Both the position numbers and the translations under genes were made by a program. This document shows, one piece after another, positions 63,318 through 64,000 of a stretch of DNA of 64,000 nt (position 1 is the first letter of the stretch; each line of letters opens with the position of its first letter). This DNA is from Paenibacillus paridis (lineage in GTDB: Bacteria; Bacillota; Bacilli; Paenibacillales; Paenibacillaceae). Location of the stretch: assembly GCF_006345825.1 (NCBI RefSeq), contig NZ_VCIX01000081.1, forward strand, positions 62,001-126,000, read 5' to 3'. Under the pieces are notes generated by a model, which saw only the letters and a list, made by a program, of their open reading frames with translations, did no database searches and was not told where the DNA came from.

Positions 63318-63839
63318 TTATTTTTGCTCGAAGTAGGAGTCGAATTCAGTTACAAACTGGTCGGCACTTTCGGAAATAACAAAAAATACGTAATTGCCTT
63401 TGGTTACGAGCTTGTAGTTTTTGGCATTCTCATATTGGTCTTGGAGATACGTTTCGAACGTTTTTTGGATGTCCTCCGCACGCTTCTTAATGCCAGCCTC
63501 AACGGCAGCGATATCCTTGGCATCCTTGACTTTGAAAATAGCGACCTCGTTTGTCTTGACGTTCATCATCGGCGACATAATCGTATACTCCTCAAGCAAA
63601 GCGGGGTCGAAGTAATACATTTGCTTAACCATATCGCCTGTCATTTCGATTAACGCAGGCTGCTCAATTTTGGCAAGCATGCCGTCAACCATCTCTTTAG
63701 TTGTCTTCGATGTTGTAAATTGGTTTTCTTTATGGGCGGATGAATTGGAATTGGCATCGGAATTTTTGGACCCAGAGCATGCGGTTAGAACGAGCCCCAG
63801 CGCAATCACGAGCATAAAAGCAAAATAACTTTTTTTCAA
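63318..63839 (-). CDS. DUF4358 lipoprotein
   Basis: 173 residues. TTG 63839 has GAGGAG (63850-63855) 10 bases upstream; the TTG three codons before is too close to that site. Lipobox LTAC, then a Ser/Asn spacer and a DUF4358 domain (MYYFDPALLEEYTIMSPMMN, NEVAIFKVKDAKDIAAVEAG). DUF4358 lipoproteins are often seen next to MBOAT and DHHW genes, so it probably belongs to the same acylation machine. First gene of the operon; the promoter lies in the last 160 bases of the window, where I see nothing definite. Confidence 0.9.
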   Translation of the reverse strand: MKKSYFAFMLVIALGLVLTACSGSKNSDANSNSSAHKENQFTTSKTTKEMVDGMLAKIEQPALIEMTGDMVKQMYYFDPALLEEYTIMSPMMNVKTNEVAIFKVKDAKDIAAVEAGIKKRAEDIQKTFETYLQDQYENAKNYKLVTKGNYVFFVISESADQFVTEFDSYFEQK

Positions 63840-64000
63840 TGTAATCAATCTCCTCGGTGTTTATTATTTTGTTTTTCAAAAGGTAAAAACGGAAATTAGC
63901 CCGTTAATGTTGCAGTTTATATTATTATGGTAAAAAATAACGAGAGTAATGCATCGGCTATTTCCTCGTTTTTACATATCTAATTCATTGATCGATGCTG

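Noticed and set aside
63929-63976. Weak inverted repeat ACGAG...CTCGT near the window end as a terminator
   Set aside because: Only 5-6 bp of stem with a 20-base loop; too weak to call, and the gene it would serve lies outside the window.

Overview
The window looks like a chromosome segment of a Paenibacillus-type bacterium (Bacillota, Paenibacillaceae). The reasons are the strong AGGAGG-type ribosome binding sites with frequent GTG/TTG starts, the many CUT1 sugar importers that carry no ATPase of their own, a YesM/YesN two-component pair, S-layer-homology domains, a BclB-like collagen protein and Bacillus-type Fur boxes. I found no rRNA, tRNA, insertion sequence, prophage or CRISPR array.

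Layout. (1) 1-9240: a sugar importer (binding protein cut by the window edge, two permeases), a GH127-type glycosidase and a large secreted multidomain protein; an arabinofuranoside-utilisation locus is the best reading. (2) 9241-9992: a gap with two separate 34-35 bp tandem arrays and several copies of a short dispersed repeat. (3) 9993-22449: a membrane diguanylate cyclase, a YesN/YesM pair, and divergently a six-gene operon encoding two complete CUT1 importers. (4) 22541-27898: an acetyltransferase, then a Fur-boxed AraC regulator and a pair of IrtAB/YbtPQ-like ABC half-transporters, probably for siderophore-bound iron. (5) 28042-34399: small housekeeping and accessory genes (BdbC, MEKHLA, DUF72), a collagen-like surface protein, a leucine-rich-repeat protein, a SUMF1-domain protein and a DUF4180 protein. 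(6) 34523-38253: a decayed siderophore-binding-protein fragment, then a two-component system and a BcrAB-like ABC transporter with a triple 11-bp direct repeat as likely operator.

(7) 38275-53547 is the most interesting region. Seven co-directional genes, closed by a strong terminator, encode a membrane-anchored vWA protein, a Tubulin_2-like GTPase of 1129 residues, an 800-residue protein I cannot place, a polytopic vWA protein, a small beta-rich protein, a zinc-ribbon DO-GTPase2-like protein and a GAP1-like protein with one transmembrane segment and an extracytoplasmic tail. A zinc-ribbon membrane protein and a 51-residue membrane peptide are divergently transcribed from the same short intergenic region. 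Some of these domains (DO-GTPase2, GAP1) have been predicted by comparative genomics to belong to bacterial conflict or signalling systems; I know of no experiment on this combination.

(8) 53636-55507: three decayed or orphan small genes, one with an in-frame TAG. (9) 55665-58965: a Fur-controlled surface protein with four almost identical NEAT-like units and three SLH domains. (10) 58978-60468: a lipoprotein, a Nudix hydrolase and a 44-residue membrane protein apparently starting at CTG. (11) 60534-63839: more copies of the dispersed repeat, then a DUF4358-MBOAT-DHHW operon for acylation of a surface polymer.

Iron recurs: the Fur-boxed AraC/ABC locus, the siderophore-binding remnant and the Fur-boxed NEAT/SLH protein. 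Sugar import recurs too: three CUT1 importers with no nucleotide-binding subunit, which must borrow an MsmX-type ATPase encoded elsewhere.
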